Program-made: the position numbers and the translations under genes
The notes under the pieces: model-generated
Told to the model about the DNA's origin: nothing
Database searches by the model: none
The model's input: only the letters and a program-made list of their open reading frames with translations
Source of the DNA: Rapana venosa
Taxonomy: Eukaryota; Mollusca; Gastropoda; Neogastropoda; Muricidae
DNA length: 64,000 nucleotides
Assembly: GCA_028751875.1 (NCBI GenBank)
Contig: CM054153.1
Coordinates: 9,666,164-9,730,163 of the forward strand
Direction: 5' to 3'
Shown: piece after piece, positions 46,972-59,100 of the stretch
Layout: every line of letters begins with the position of its first letter
How positions within the stretch are numbered: position 1 is the first letter of the stretch

Positions 46972-47798
46972 AAGAGACTGATGGAAATGTGCAGAAACCC
47001 TCCCCAAACAGAATTAGCATATGCCATAAATCGTTTAACGCGCCAAGATCCTGCATTTTAGTTCACCCCTGAAGATCAAAACTTTTAACAACAGGAGGTG
47101 CAACAAGAAAATCTTGACCACAGAGAGCTGAAAAAGGAAAATGAGAGTATAGTATTGGAGAAGTACTACAGTTCTCCGAGTACATAAAAGGATGCGAGTT
47201 CTTGAGTATCTACTAGTGGGGTCTTCTCAGATTTTGTAGCAACCTGAAGAGGCAGGTCCTTTTGAGGAGATAAGGCAGATCCTTTGGATGAGATGAGAAA
47301 ACTGAGATCCTGTGTGTACACACACGCATATCATCTTGTGCAGGGTTGACTTTCTAAAGCAACCTGAAAAGGCAGGTCCTTTGGATGAGGCAAGTTTGAG
47401 ATGTGCAACATCTTGTGTACGATCAACTTGTGTACGATTAACTTGTTGAAGGCATGCAGAAAGTTACTCTGCAGTGCCCTGAACAACTCCCAGGGAGTTG
47501 CGAAAGGAAGAAGAAGAGTTTAAGGGAAGAAGAGTGAGAAGACACAAACCCCCACTATTGTCTAGTAGATGCTCAAGGGCTTGTATCCTTTCCCTGTATT
47601 TCAGAGATCTCCACTACTGCTCTCATTTTTCTCCTAAGAGCTCTGTGTGGTCAGGATTTTGTGTGTGCACCTCTTGTTGTTAGAAGTTTTGATCTTCAGG
47701 GGTGAACTATAATGCAGGATCTTGGCGCGTTAAACGATTTATGGCGTATGTTAACTCTGCTTGGGGGGGAGATTTCTGCATGTTTTCATCAGTCTCTT
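46972..47798. mobile_element. MITE-like element with ~128-bp terminal inverted repeats
   Basis: Left arm 46972-47098 and right arm 47670-47798 are inverted copies, sharing e.g. CCATAAATCGTTTAACGCGC, CAAGATCCTGCAT and GTTCACCCCTGAAGATCAAA. The middle has an internal repeat (GCAACCTGAAGAGGCAGGTC at 47241, GCAACCTGAAAAGGCAGGTC at 47359). No transposase. No clear target duplication found. Confidence 0.87.
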
Positions 47799-48034
47799 CA
47801 ACGAGCGGGGAGATTTGAAGAAGTTGTGTGCCTTGTAGTAGCCACCGCCTCCCCGACCAACCACCCTCTAGATTCTTTCTTTATATAGACAGAAAGTGAA
47901 GGTGACAACAGCTCACACCATTTTCTCAGCCAATCAGAATCCAGCATGCAACTCCAGTGATGTTCATGGGGCACATTTTATTCACATTTCATGAACTGCA
48001 CAGAACAAGGGGTCTGAAAAGGGGGACAGAACAG

Positions 48035-48300
48035 ATAGAGGGGGGGGAGAAGAGGAGGGGGGGAGAAGAGGAGGGGGGGGGGAGAAGAGGAGGGGGGGGG
48101 AGAAGGGGAGGGGGGGGAGAAGAGGGGGGGGGGGAGAAGAGGGGAGGGGGGAGGGAAGAGGAGGGGGGGGAGAAAGAGGGGAGAGGAGGAGAAGAGGAGG
48201 GGGGGGAAAAGAGGGGAGGGGTGGAGAGGGGGAGGTGGAGAGGTAGGAGGGGGTAGGAGAGGACAGGAGAAGGGAGGATAGGTGGGAGATGGAAGGAGAA
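48035..48300 (+). repeat. Polypurine GA/G tract
   Basis: About 260 bp of nearly pure purine on the plus strand (GGGGGAGAAGAGGAGGGGG-type units of about 16-20 bp). Such tracts can form triplex DNA. The Pro/Ser-rich minus-strand frame through it is a by-product. Confidence 0.92.
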
Positions 48301-48304
48301 CAGA

Positions 48305-48700
48305 AGGGGGAGGGGCATAACAGAAAGGGGGAAGGGAGGGGCATAACAGAAAGGGGAGGATAGTGGGTGAGGGGGCATAACAGAAAGGGGAGGATAGTGG
48401 GTGAGGGGGCATAACAGAAAGGGGAGGATAGTGGGTGAGGGGGCATAACAGAAAGGGGAGGATAGTGGGTGAGGGGACATAACAGAAAGGGGAGGATAGT
48501 GGGTGAGGGGACATAACAGAAAGGGGAGGATAGTGGGTGAGGGGACATAACAGAAAGGGGAGGATAGTGGGTGAGGGGACATAACAGAAAGGGGAGGATA
48601 GTGGGTGAGGGGGCATAACAGAAAGGGGAGGATAGTGGGTGAGGGGGGGGGGCATAACAGAAAGGGGAGGATAGTGGGTGAGGGGATACAGGAAGAAGGG
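48305..48700 (+). repeat. 34-bp minisatellite
   Basis: About 11 units of CATAACAGAAAGGGGAGGAT plus AGTGGGTGAGGGGG. Spacing is 34 bp in the regular part (e.g. 48376 and 48410). Two sub-types differ at the end of the unit (GGGGGC vs GGGGAC). Confidence 0.93.
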
Positions 48701-48799
48701 GAGGAGTGGGTGGGGGGCATTAAGAATTTATATTGGGGGGAGGAAGGGGGGGGGGGGGGGAGAAGAAGGGGAGGTGGGGGAGGGGCATAACAGAATAGA

Positions 48800-51700
48800 A
48801 GATGGTTAGTGGAACAGCCTGAAGCGGCTATCCAAAATGACGATTGTTGGTTGAGTGCATAAGAATGGGGAGTATTGAGTGCAGTTACGAAATTAATTCA
48901 TATAGATGGGGAGGGGGGGGAAGGATCTATCCTTACGTCTTACAGCTATTTGATTATCAACCTATTGTGGTTATGGAAAGCCCGACACCCTATCCAAACA
49001 TATCGATTTTCTGCATTATACATAAACGCATGTGGGAACTTTCTTCAGTACACGAAACTAATTCATAGAAATGGGGAATGATGATGGAATTTATTTCACT
49101 AAACATTCTTCATGTTGATTCTGATTTCAAATATATGGGCTCCTTAGGAAACCGACCCTAAAATGGAGCTTCAGGGTGCTTGGTAACCACACACGGACAG
49201 TGTGGGCAAACCGTTCTCTTTCTATGATGGACAGCGCAGAAGTCCAACGTTTATGAGATAATTGAACATATGCATTGATTCTCTTCTATGTTTCTATCCT
49301 TGTTTTATCTCATTCTTACAATCCCCAAGTGCATTCTTTTACCAGTGATAATTTCTCTTATCTGATCCCTTTCTCTTTCTATTTGGAAAAAGTGGGGGAG
49401 CGAGATAAATAAAAATCCTACATGTCTGAACGTTGCTCGCATGTATACATGAAGAGAAAAATTTCATTGATATATTATTCATTTGTTAGCTGCTTCTTTA
49501 GTCTTCTATCTCTGTATTTTTTTTCTTCCTTTCTGTTATTCAAATTCCTCAATCTGATTTGTTTTCCCCTGTTCATTAAATTTCTCTTGATCTGATTCCC
49601 TTTTCTCTTTCTAATTTGGGATCAAGTGTGTGTGGGCGAGTGTAAATTTAGAATCTGCTATTATCTGTGAACGGTTGCATGCGCATGAATGATTTCAATG
49701 CAAGATTTAGCCCTATAAAATTTCCATATATTATTATTATTATTTTTATAAAGAACCTGCTGAAGTAGCTTTGAAGTTGTCAGCTGTAGAATCTGCCTGC
49801 AGAGGTGTGAATTCTCTCCCTTTCTTGGTAAAGTGACAAAAGACATTGAATGACTTTTGAGTCAAATTTCGAACTCGCATTGTATGTGTGGGTTTTTGTT
49901 TTCTCTTCTCTTTCACTTGTTGTCTTACTAATCAGTCCTGCAAGCACATGTCCTGGCTCTACAGACCATTGCTGTCTTGTTTATAATGGGAGAAAACAAG
50001 AGTTAAAGCAGAAACAATGATTGGTCAAAAAAGAAAGTTGCAACAATGCAACCACTGCTACAAAATCTTTTCCTTTTTTTGTTTGTTTTGGAATGGGACA
50101 AGATTGCTTGGAATTTCCCGAGCCCAAATGACAACAAAAACAATTGCACTACACCTCATCCTAGAATCAACACTGGTTATGATATATAGGGGCCTGATGA
50201 TTATGAAGACTATACTAGTGAAACCAGAAACTACTAGGCATCAGACTGAACAGACATGTAATTATCTATCAACAGATCTTCCTTCACCAACAGTGGCAGA
50301 ACACTGCAAAAACTCTTAACATAAAAACCTCCACCAAAAAAAGTCTTGATTACCAAACAAAGAGTTGGACATCAAGGAATAAAAACCTACCGCTAAACAA
50401 ATAAAACCTAACGAGAACCCCAAAACTACTGAACAAAGTGGTGTCATAAAATGCAGAATATTTCAGAATTTTTTCCTTTTAAAATTTTTTTTAAAAAGCT
50501 GTACAGAAATCATATCTATCACACTACAGAAAACAGCATGTGGAAAACGAAACAAATACTGATATAGCATCAAAGGATAAAGAGGTCAGTCAGCATGTGG
50601 ACTGAAGTCGACTTATCAACTCCACAAAAGAGGCATTACACACAGCTCTTATTCCGTCTATCTTTTAGGCCCTGTGTCTTGGGCAAGCTTTTCTTCACAA
50701 GACCTGAGTTTATAGTCTTGTCCAAAGAGACTTGCAGGAGAAAAGTTGGTACCAGTGTGAAGTCAACTATGAAAAAAATCCTTCGCATGGACAATGCAGA
50801 GGAACCTGGGAACAGCATCCTCAACAACGATCACACTATGCTGCCCCCTCTGAGCGGAAGGGAGACAAATGGGCAGTCCTATGAGCAGCCAACCAAACTA
50901 TTCACATGAAGAACATGACTTTTCCCTATAAACGTGTAGTAAGATTACTTTACTATGGCTCTCTATGAGAAAAAGCAAAAAAATTCTGTAGGTGGGTAGG
51001 GAGGGAGTTTGGCCTGCCCTTCCCTGGAGAAAAAAAAATGTAAACATGTTTTCAGAATGGTGCAATTTTCTGTAAATCTGTACATGCATTTACAATTACT
51101 GCTCTCTACCATAATCTCAAACTGTCCATTTAATTAAGATCGGCTCCCCTTGACCTCCTTTATTCAATATCAAATTTCAAATATATAACCAACAAGAATT
51201 AGCAAGGTGAATCATTTCAACTGCTGTTGTCTAGTGTTTCTTTGGTTATAAGTGGACCCAAACACTGCACACCCCTGAAGTTTTACTCCATCACCCAAGA
51301 TCCTACAAAGCTGGTTCCACCCAAATGGTAAAACCTTCTTCCTGCGGCTTTCAGAACCAAGCAGGCTACCAAGCAGTACATTATCTGATTTTTATCAAAC
51401 AATCCTTGCTGATCTGTAATCGTTTTTGAAAGCATCTTTGAAGTCAGAAAGTGACATTTTATTTTTCCTTCAATTTTTAACCATGTAAAACAACATAATG
51501 CCTGCCATCTCTTGCCACGAATAAAAGTACAATTGCTCTGTCAATACCAAAACCTGCTCTATTCTCCCCTCCCCCCCCCCCCCCCCTTTTTTTTTAAAAC
51601 TACTTTTCATAGAAATAAAATTGTAAAATCATGCAGAAAAATCTGAGCTCTATCTTTACATTTCACAGTCTTTGTTTTAGTTTTATTTTCAATGTTATTA

Positions 51701-53280
51701 TTTCCTGTTTGGTGGTCTGCTCATTTCTTTGCCCATTTGTCCATACACAATTTGTTTGAGCCCAGCCTGCTTTCTATGGTATCACCGTCACCCTCAACCC
51801 TTCCAAACTCACCTAAAACCTACACTACCAGGCATGGTACTGGCTGAAGCCAAAGAAAAAAATCCTATCCCATGAGTTTGTTTCATCCACTCCCCAAAGC
51901 TCTACATAGCAAGTACAGGCCAGGCCTGATATGTTTTGGGCAATCACCATATTCCTCAAGATTCACCACAAAGAAAACTGCCGACAATTTGCCTTGCACA
52001 GGCTGATCACAAAGGGATTTCCAGCTTCCCACTTCAAAAACAAGACTGCGAGTCTAGACTAATCCCTAAAATATAGAGCTAAAGTGACTTGGGGAATAGT
52101 TATTTCTTAAGATCCACCACAGAGAAAACTTAAAGAAAAACTGGACAGGCTGATCTATCACAAGACACTGCCAGCTGGCACTAAATTAAAAACTAACCCA
52201 CGAGGTCTAACTTCATCCCCAAAGCTCTACTCGATTCTCCCAGTGCAGACGCCTGTAATGTTTTGGGGACTGAGGATTCCTCCAGATCACATCCACCACA
52301 ATGTGTTAACAGTCGGTATGTAAAGTATACAACTGGCCTAGGTCAGGCTGATCACAACAGAATTTCTAGCTTCACACTTCAATAACGTTGTCCAACACTC
52401 CAAATACAGGCCTGACATGTTTTTAAGGACTGGTCCTTTCTTCCAGAATGAGGAACTTGGCAAGGAAACACTCTCCACATGCAGCCTACAGACAAGACAG
52501 GCACCTCAGCTTCACTGGCTGCAAGTGACAACCATCCCCTTCTTCAGAGAAACTTCACATCTACTCACACTGACAGTGACAGTGGTACAGGAAAGAGCCT
52601 CATGAACATGTAACACTACCTACTCAGGACCTCTGGTAATTCTACATTAAAGGAGATGGGTATGAAGAATCTCTGACTAAACCAGGACATAAAAGCACCG
52701 AGAACATAAAACCAATGGTAACCATTCAAGAAAAAATAACACCCCGATTTCCCTCTGACGTCTGAAACTGTATGTCCAGTCTGATGCCAGCCTACTCTCA
52801 AATAAAATTGAATTCTGTATAAAAAATATTAGTTTTACACAAAAAGCACTTTTCCAGCATTCAAACCCTATCTTCACTATCTATAGGGATGTTAATGATA
52901 CTGGATGGGTGGGAGGGAGGGAGGGATAGGGCAAGGGATGGGGCAAGAGAAAGAAACAGATTGAAACCTACCTTGACCCTTTTCTGATTCATCTGCTTCT
53001 GCATGAGAAATACACACACACAAAAAAGGAACAAAATAACTGAACCACATAAATAAAACGAGATATGAGAGATAAATGTCTGATGGAAACAGCAGGGTTG
53101 ATTCTAGGAAATGACAACAAAAGGGGGGTACTTTTTACCCCCCCTCATCCTTTTCACTCTGCTACCCTGCCTGGCTTCAACTTCTTGCCTCTAATGGAAA
53201 CACTGCTTTAACAACTGATGCCATCACCTTTTGCCTGATTCCAGGGCAAGATGCCCTCTGTCATGACATGGTGTGACATG
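48800..53280. other. AT-rich gene-poor stretch
   Basis: No supported gene. A tail-like piece at 49697-49745 (TTTAGCCCTATAAAATTTCC then (ATT)n) is a decayed LINE/SINE 3' end, and 50640-50760 has a degraded SINE-core-like segment (GAGTTTATAGTCTTGTCCAA). Poly-C lies at 51570-51587. Short open frames here show no domain. Confidence 0.45.
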
Positions 53281-53284
53281 GCTC

Positions 53285-54335
53285 CCGTTCTTGGATTCCA
53301 TTCTGTCTTCTGATCTGTTGCACACTTCCCAACTAAACACCTACTTCTGTGATTCCATTCCATCCTCTGATCTGTTGCACACTTCCCAACTAAACACATA
53401 CTTCTGTGATTCCATTCCATCCTCTGATCTGTTGCACACTTCCCAACTAAACACATACTTCTGTGATTCCATTCCATCCTCTGATCTGTTGCACACTTCC
53501 TAACACCTACTTCTGTGATTCCATTCCATCCTCTGATCTGTTGCACACTTCCCAACTAAACACCTACTTCTGTGATTCCATTCTGTCTTCTGATCTGTTG
53601 CACACTTCCTTACTAAACACCTACTTCTGTGATTCCATTCCATCCTCTGATCTGTTGCACACTTCCCAACTAAACACCTACTTCTGTGATTCCATTCTGT
53701 CTTCTGATCTGTTGCACACTTCCTTACTAAACACCTACTTCTGTGATTCCATTCCATCTTCTGATCTGTTACACACTCCCTAACTAAACACCTACTTCTG
53801 TGATTCCATTCCATCCTCTGATCTGTTGCACACTTCCCAACTAAACACCTACTTCTGTGATTCCATTCCATCCTCTGATCTGTTGCACACTTCCCAACTA
53901 AACACCTACTTCTGTGATTCCATTCCATCCTCTGATGTTGCACACTTCCTAACTAAACACCTACTTCTGTGATTCCATTCTGTCTTCTGATCTGTTGCAC
54001 ACTCCCTAACTAAACACCTACTTCTGTGATTCCATTCTGTCTTCTGATCTGTTGCACACTCCCTAACTAAACACCTACTTCTGTGATTCCATTCTGTCTT
54101 CTGATCTGTTGCACACTCCCTAACTAAACACCTAGTTCTGTGATTCCACTGTCTTCTGATCTGTTGCACACTTCCTAACTAAACACCTACTTCTGTGATT
54201 CCATTCCATCCTCTGATCTGTTGCACACTTCCTAACTAAACACCTACTTCTGTGATTCCATTCCATCCTCTGATCTGTTACACACTCCCTAACTAAACAC
54301 CTACTTCTGTGATTCCATTCCGTCTTCTGATCTTC
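53285..54335. repeat. 57-bp minisatellite, about 18 units
   Basis: Unit landmark CTTCTGTGATTCCATT repeats every 57 bp (53344, 53401, ...). Two main variants alternate: CCATCCTCTGATC and CTGTCTTCTGATC; a further split is CTTCCCAACTAAAC vs CTCCCTAACTAAAC. As 57 is 19 codons, frames stay open on both strands. Confidence 0.96.
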
Positions 54336-54403
54336 ATTCAGCAGTTGTTACTGTTGCACATGTCCCTACCTGACACCCTGGGGGTCACCCAGGATAGGCG
54401 TTA

Positions 54404-54409
54404 TTTATT
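54404..54409 (-). terminator. Candidate NCBP1 poly(A) signal
   Basis: TTTATT on the plus strand reads AATAAA in the NCBP1 direction, about 1.66 kb after the stop codon. It is the first perfect hexamer I find downstream. Use is not proven. Confidence 0.4.
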
Positions 54410-54844
54410 CCAACTGGGAATCAACCTGAGACATGTAGGCCTATACTCTAGATGAGAAGTCTGCATGTAAGACTAGTTTCGAGTGCCTTGCCATGCTCTG
54501 AATGAAGACAATCTCAACATAAGGTTTTAACCCAATTTAAAGCATAACAGCATTGCAATACAGGCCTCGGCACTTAGCTTACACCAGTAACTAACAAACC
54601 TTTTAGCCTGTGTCAAAACTTGATAAAAATCAAGAACCTGATAAATTTAAACTGCTTGTGCACAATGCAATTCTGTCTTTCCTAATGAAAAACCATGAAT
54701 TTCTGAGAAAGTCAGATTTAAAGCAATAACATTTTTGACATCATCATTTCTGTTCTCTCGGTTTCCTGAATCGCCTATCGGAACCTTTGGATTATTCATG
54801 ACTTCGTTTTCAAAATGAAATGTTTCTGTACAAAAAACAGACTG

Positions 54845-55640
54845 GTACTTGGCCAGTCAGAAATACAACACAAACCATGGTTGGCTAACTTAAAGTCAGA
54901 AATACAACACAAACCATGGTTGGCTAACTTCAAGTCAGAAATACAACACAAACCGTGGTTGGCTAACTTTCAGTCAGAAATACAGACAGAAACGGCAGTT
55001 GGCTAACTGTCGGAAATACAGACAGAAACGGCAGTTGGCTAACTTCCAGTCAGAACTACAGACAGAAACGGCAGTTGGCTAACTTCCAGTCAGAACTACA
55101 GACAGAAACGGCAGTTGGCTAACTTCCAGTCAGAAATACAGACAGAAACGGCAGTTGGCTAACTGTGAGAAATACAGACAGAAACGGCAGTTGGCTAACT
55201 TCCAGTCAGAAATACAGACAGAAACGGCAGTTGGCTAACTTCCAGTCAGAACTACAGACAGAAACGGCAGTTGGCTAACTCTGAGTCAGAAATACAGACA
55301 GAAACGGCAGTTGGCTAACTCTGAGTCAGAAATACAGACAGAAACGGCAGTTGGCTAACTTTCAGTCAGAGAAATACAGACAGAAACGGCAGTTGGCTAA
55401 CTTTCAGTCAGAGAAATACAGACAGAAACGGCAGTTGGCTAACTTCCAGTCAGAGAAATACAGACAGAAACGGCAGTTGGCTAACTTCCAGTCAGAGAAA
55501 TACAGACAGAAACGGCAGTTGGCTAAGTGTCGGAAATACAGACAGAAATGGCAGTTGGCTAACTTCCAGTCAGAGAAATACAGACAGAAACGGCAGTTGG
55601 CTAACTCGAGTCAGAGAAATACAGACAGAAAGAGCGATTA
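54845..55640. repeat. 40-bp minisatellite, about 20 units, likely in NCBP1 3' UTR
   Basis: Unit CAGAAATACAGACAGAAACG then GCAGTTGGCTAACTTCCAGT, 37-42 bp. The first three units differ as a block (ACAACACAAACCATGGTTGG). Most later units are nearly identical, implying recent homogenisation. Confidence 0.95.
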
Positions 55641-56072
55641 ACTAACTTCAAGTTAACTCACACCAAAGATGGGATGGTGCACCCACCTTCCCTTTATCTT
55701 GTACACCCCACAGATGCATGGATGCACTGTTCAAAATGTTATGCAGCCAGATTATAAATAAACTATGCGGCAATCCCGCAATGCCCCAACCTAGAATCAA
55801 CCCTGGAACCTATAAAGACATATATATATACAAAGACCACAACACAAAGCTACCAACGTTGTGTGTGACACAGAAATAAAATAAAGCTTGGACTGACTGC
55901 TCCACTCCCTCAGAATGGAACCGATGATGCCTCCTCGTCTTCCTGCACTCACTGTCGTACCTCTCTTCATGGCTCCGAGACTTGGAAAAAACCCCACCAA
56001 AAAACCAAGGACTTGACTGCTGACAAAGTGTTCTGGACACAGACACGTGCATGGCTGGCAGACAGGCCGAGA

Positions 56073-56186
56073 TCAGGAGCGCAGGGCACAGAACTGCTGG
56101 AACACCTCCAGGATGTGAATGTCTATGTCTGATGTGAACAGCAAGCTCTCCAGGGTGTTGATGTACTTGAACACCAACTCGTGGTG
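56073..56186 (-). CDS. NCBP1: NCBP1 terminal coding exon and stop
   Basis: Acceptor TTATGTTTCAG, then 37 codons and TGA (56075-56073). It starts [20 protein letters not shown] and ends [10 protein letters not shown]. The human protein ends [10 protein letters not shown], so the C-terminus is complete. Confidence 0.96.
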   Translation of the reverse strand, partial: HHELVFKYINTLESLLFTSDIDIHILEVFQQFCALRS

Positions 56187-59100
56187 CTGAAACATAACAT
56201 TTGTACTTGTATGTAGAAAACAAGGTAGAGAGGTCCCATAACCTATAAGGTCATAGGGGAGCGAGACCTCACTTCTCCAGGGGCCAGCATATTGAGGGCA
56301 GCGCCCATCTCCTTCCCTCGCTGCTTTACCTTCCCTGATCCTTAGGAGGCAAGTACCTATTTACAGCTGGGTGAACTGGGGGACTTTACTGAAGCCAAGG
56401 CGCGTGAACAGTCACCCATCCAGGTAACTGTATGTATACCACTTTTAAGTCACGACTCATTTCTCTGTATGAATTTCAGGCTGCTCTCCCTGTAGAGAAT
56501 GTGTCGCCACAAGAGCAGTGCCACCCATTATCTTTTTCTTTCTTGTCCTGTCTGTAGTTGTTTCCCTAGCAGGGTGGCAGCTTTTTTCTACATAATTTTG
56601 CCACCGACGACTCCCTTGTTGCCATAAATTCTTGTATGTGCGCTAAATGTGTGTTGCACATGGGACCTCGGTTTATCATCTCATCAAAAGACAAGCACCC
56701 AGACCACCACTTACAGTCTTGTGGATGGTAGAAAGGTTTCTGGCACAGAAAGGCGAATGAACCCTGACCCAGATCGAACCTGGACCTATCGCTTTCTAGG
56801 CAAGTGTGTTACCTCTAGACCACGATCCACACGACAGATTTCCTGAACTCTGTGGTGTCCACTGGTGTATAGTGTGGTGAGATAAAGCACAGGAAAACTG
56901 GGCTATTTATATAAAGTTTACACTGAAAAGATGCTGGTAATAAGGACTAGACACCCCCGACATCTTAAAAGAAACCCAAAACAAAGGACAATCCCACAAT
57001 CAATGACTGATATCTTGAAAAACTCTACATACGACTGTTTTTTTTCCAAATCTAACAAGTAATTCACCCCAAAAATCTATACCCACTTTTCTATTAACAG
57101 AGAGAGATACTACCAAATAAAATGGCTATTTACAAATTCTTGTTTTTCTTTTAAATCACTTATTTCTTTCACTGATTAAACCCTCTCTTTCTGTTTAAAT
57201 AATCTACCAAGCTCTAAGAATCTGACACTTGTTTCAATGAGATGCTAAAGTATGATTTGCCTTTATGCAAATTCATGACAGGTATCGGTCCTTCGGATGA
57301 GACTATAAACCAAGGCCCTGCGTGCGAACGCATGCAGAACATCTTGCGCACACATTAAATCCCGTTCCGCTTTTCAAAAGAGTAGGCCATTGTGTGCCAG
57401 TGGGAACGGATGGCAAAATTTACAAAACCGCATACACACGGGGACTGGATGTAAAAAAGCACATGAGTGCTTATTCCATTATCCTTGATTAAAAAACAAA
57501 ACAAAAAAATCTGAGCGCTTTGATTTGTTGCTTTACAAGATTCAGTGCTATATAAATTCCATACATTATTATTATTATTTTCTATCAAAGCCTTCAGGGT
57601 TGAAGATATCAGAGGGGAAAGTCGTTGGAGGAACATCCTGGTGGTCACCACCCCAGGTAGGTGTCTTATTCAGACTCGCTTGGTGACCAAACTACTATTG
57701 CCATCAGTAGGGGGCTTAGTAGGTGGTGTCCTGCAGGTGTTAGCTCAGAACAGGTAGCCTAACGGTGTGCAGTGCAGTGCAGTGCTCTTTTGGCTGGTAG
57801 CCCCACTGTGGCCTAGCATTGATAAGGTCCCTGTGATATGACATATATAATCAGCCTAGGTATGGTTGAGGGGGAGAGGTCGAAATGAACTGCATGCAAA
57901 CAGCAGGACAAGAATACTGCAAACAATGAGCCAGCAACAGAAATATGCCGATTCAAGAAGGAAGGTGGCAGGAAGGCTAAGATGTTCACCTGCCTAACAA
58001 GTAAACCGTGAGGTCCTGGGTTTGATTGCCAGCCTTGCCCTTTCTTCCCAGTTTGACAAGAAAATCAAACTGAATGTCAAAATCCATATATGAGACTATA
58101 AACTGAGACCCCGTGTGCATACACAGACAAAACATCTTGCACACACGTTAAAAACCTATTCCGCGTTTTGAAAGAGTTGGCCGTTTCGTGCTGGTAAAAA
58201 GGAATAACGTTTCAAACGCACATGCTCACAGGTGTCATTTTAAACACCATACCTGAAGTCGGAATGCGACTACCTAAATGGTGTGGGAGAGGGGGGGCAA
58301 TCTTATAGACAAAAATCTCACCATTGATGAACCATGGAGCTTTAGCCGAGGAACACAAGAAAAAGAAAGAGTCAGTTCACCTGAAGGAAGATGTGCTGGA
58401 GGCGCTCAATGACCCACTTGTACCATGGAGTGTTGTAGTCCACGCTGCGAGTTTCACAGTCGGCCAGATGTTCGGTCAGCACCATGATGAACCGCTGCAA
58501 AAACGAACACGGCCTTTAAATGACTCAGAAAACAACTTGCTCCTCATTCACATTTTCAAAATGACTCGCTTACCAATACTCAAAAGTTACAAAACTGCAT
58601 ACACACAGGGACTGGATGTAAAAAAAGCACATGAGTGCTTATTCCACTATCCTCAAAATAAAAGAATAATATATAATAACTATAATAATAATACTCCTCA
58701 CAAAGCTGAACTAGTCCTGATTCCTTCAAAACGGTTGCCAAGTTGAGAATAACCATTTGTTTGGAAAATGATTCAGACAGCCTGAAGTGTGAACCATTCG
58801 TATTGCATATTTTTTTGCTCTGACAATTTGTGATAACTAACCAATTCATCGTAGTAAGGTGGGGTGGGGTCATTTTTTTTCTAAGCACCTTGAACCTTGT
58901 GTATCTGAGGTAAATTATGAATGCTTTTTTCTCTCACAATTATAGTGATAATTCAAGACAATTGTGATGCGCTACAAGGGCACATCCCAAAAGTTGGAGG
59001 GAGAATTTTCGCCTGCAGGCCGAAAAGGCTGCATGACCTTTTTTTTTATAGTGATTTTCATATTTTTGCAGTTTTGGTTTCTTCAAACATCTAAAAATCA

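Noticed and set aside
46789..47061. A 90-codon plus-strand frame
   Set aside because: Its second half lies in the inverted arm of a MITE-like element and the first half has no recognisable domain.
47978..48720. Proline-rich minus-strand frames of up to 243 codons
   Set aside because: They read through the polypurine tract and the 34-bp minisatellite; all three frames are open, which shows composition, not coding.
50595..50909. A 104-codon plus-strand frame as a small gene
   Set aside because: No domain, no splice context, and part of it resembles a decayed SINE core.
53208..54169. Repeat proteins with 19-residue units on both strands
   Set aside because: The unit length of 57 bp keeps frames open by arithmetic; both strands are open, and no start context, splice site or domain was found.
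53285..55640. CRISPR-like regular repeats
   Set aside because: Units are directly adjacent with no unique spacers, and the sequence is a eukaryotic genome; they are minisatellites.
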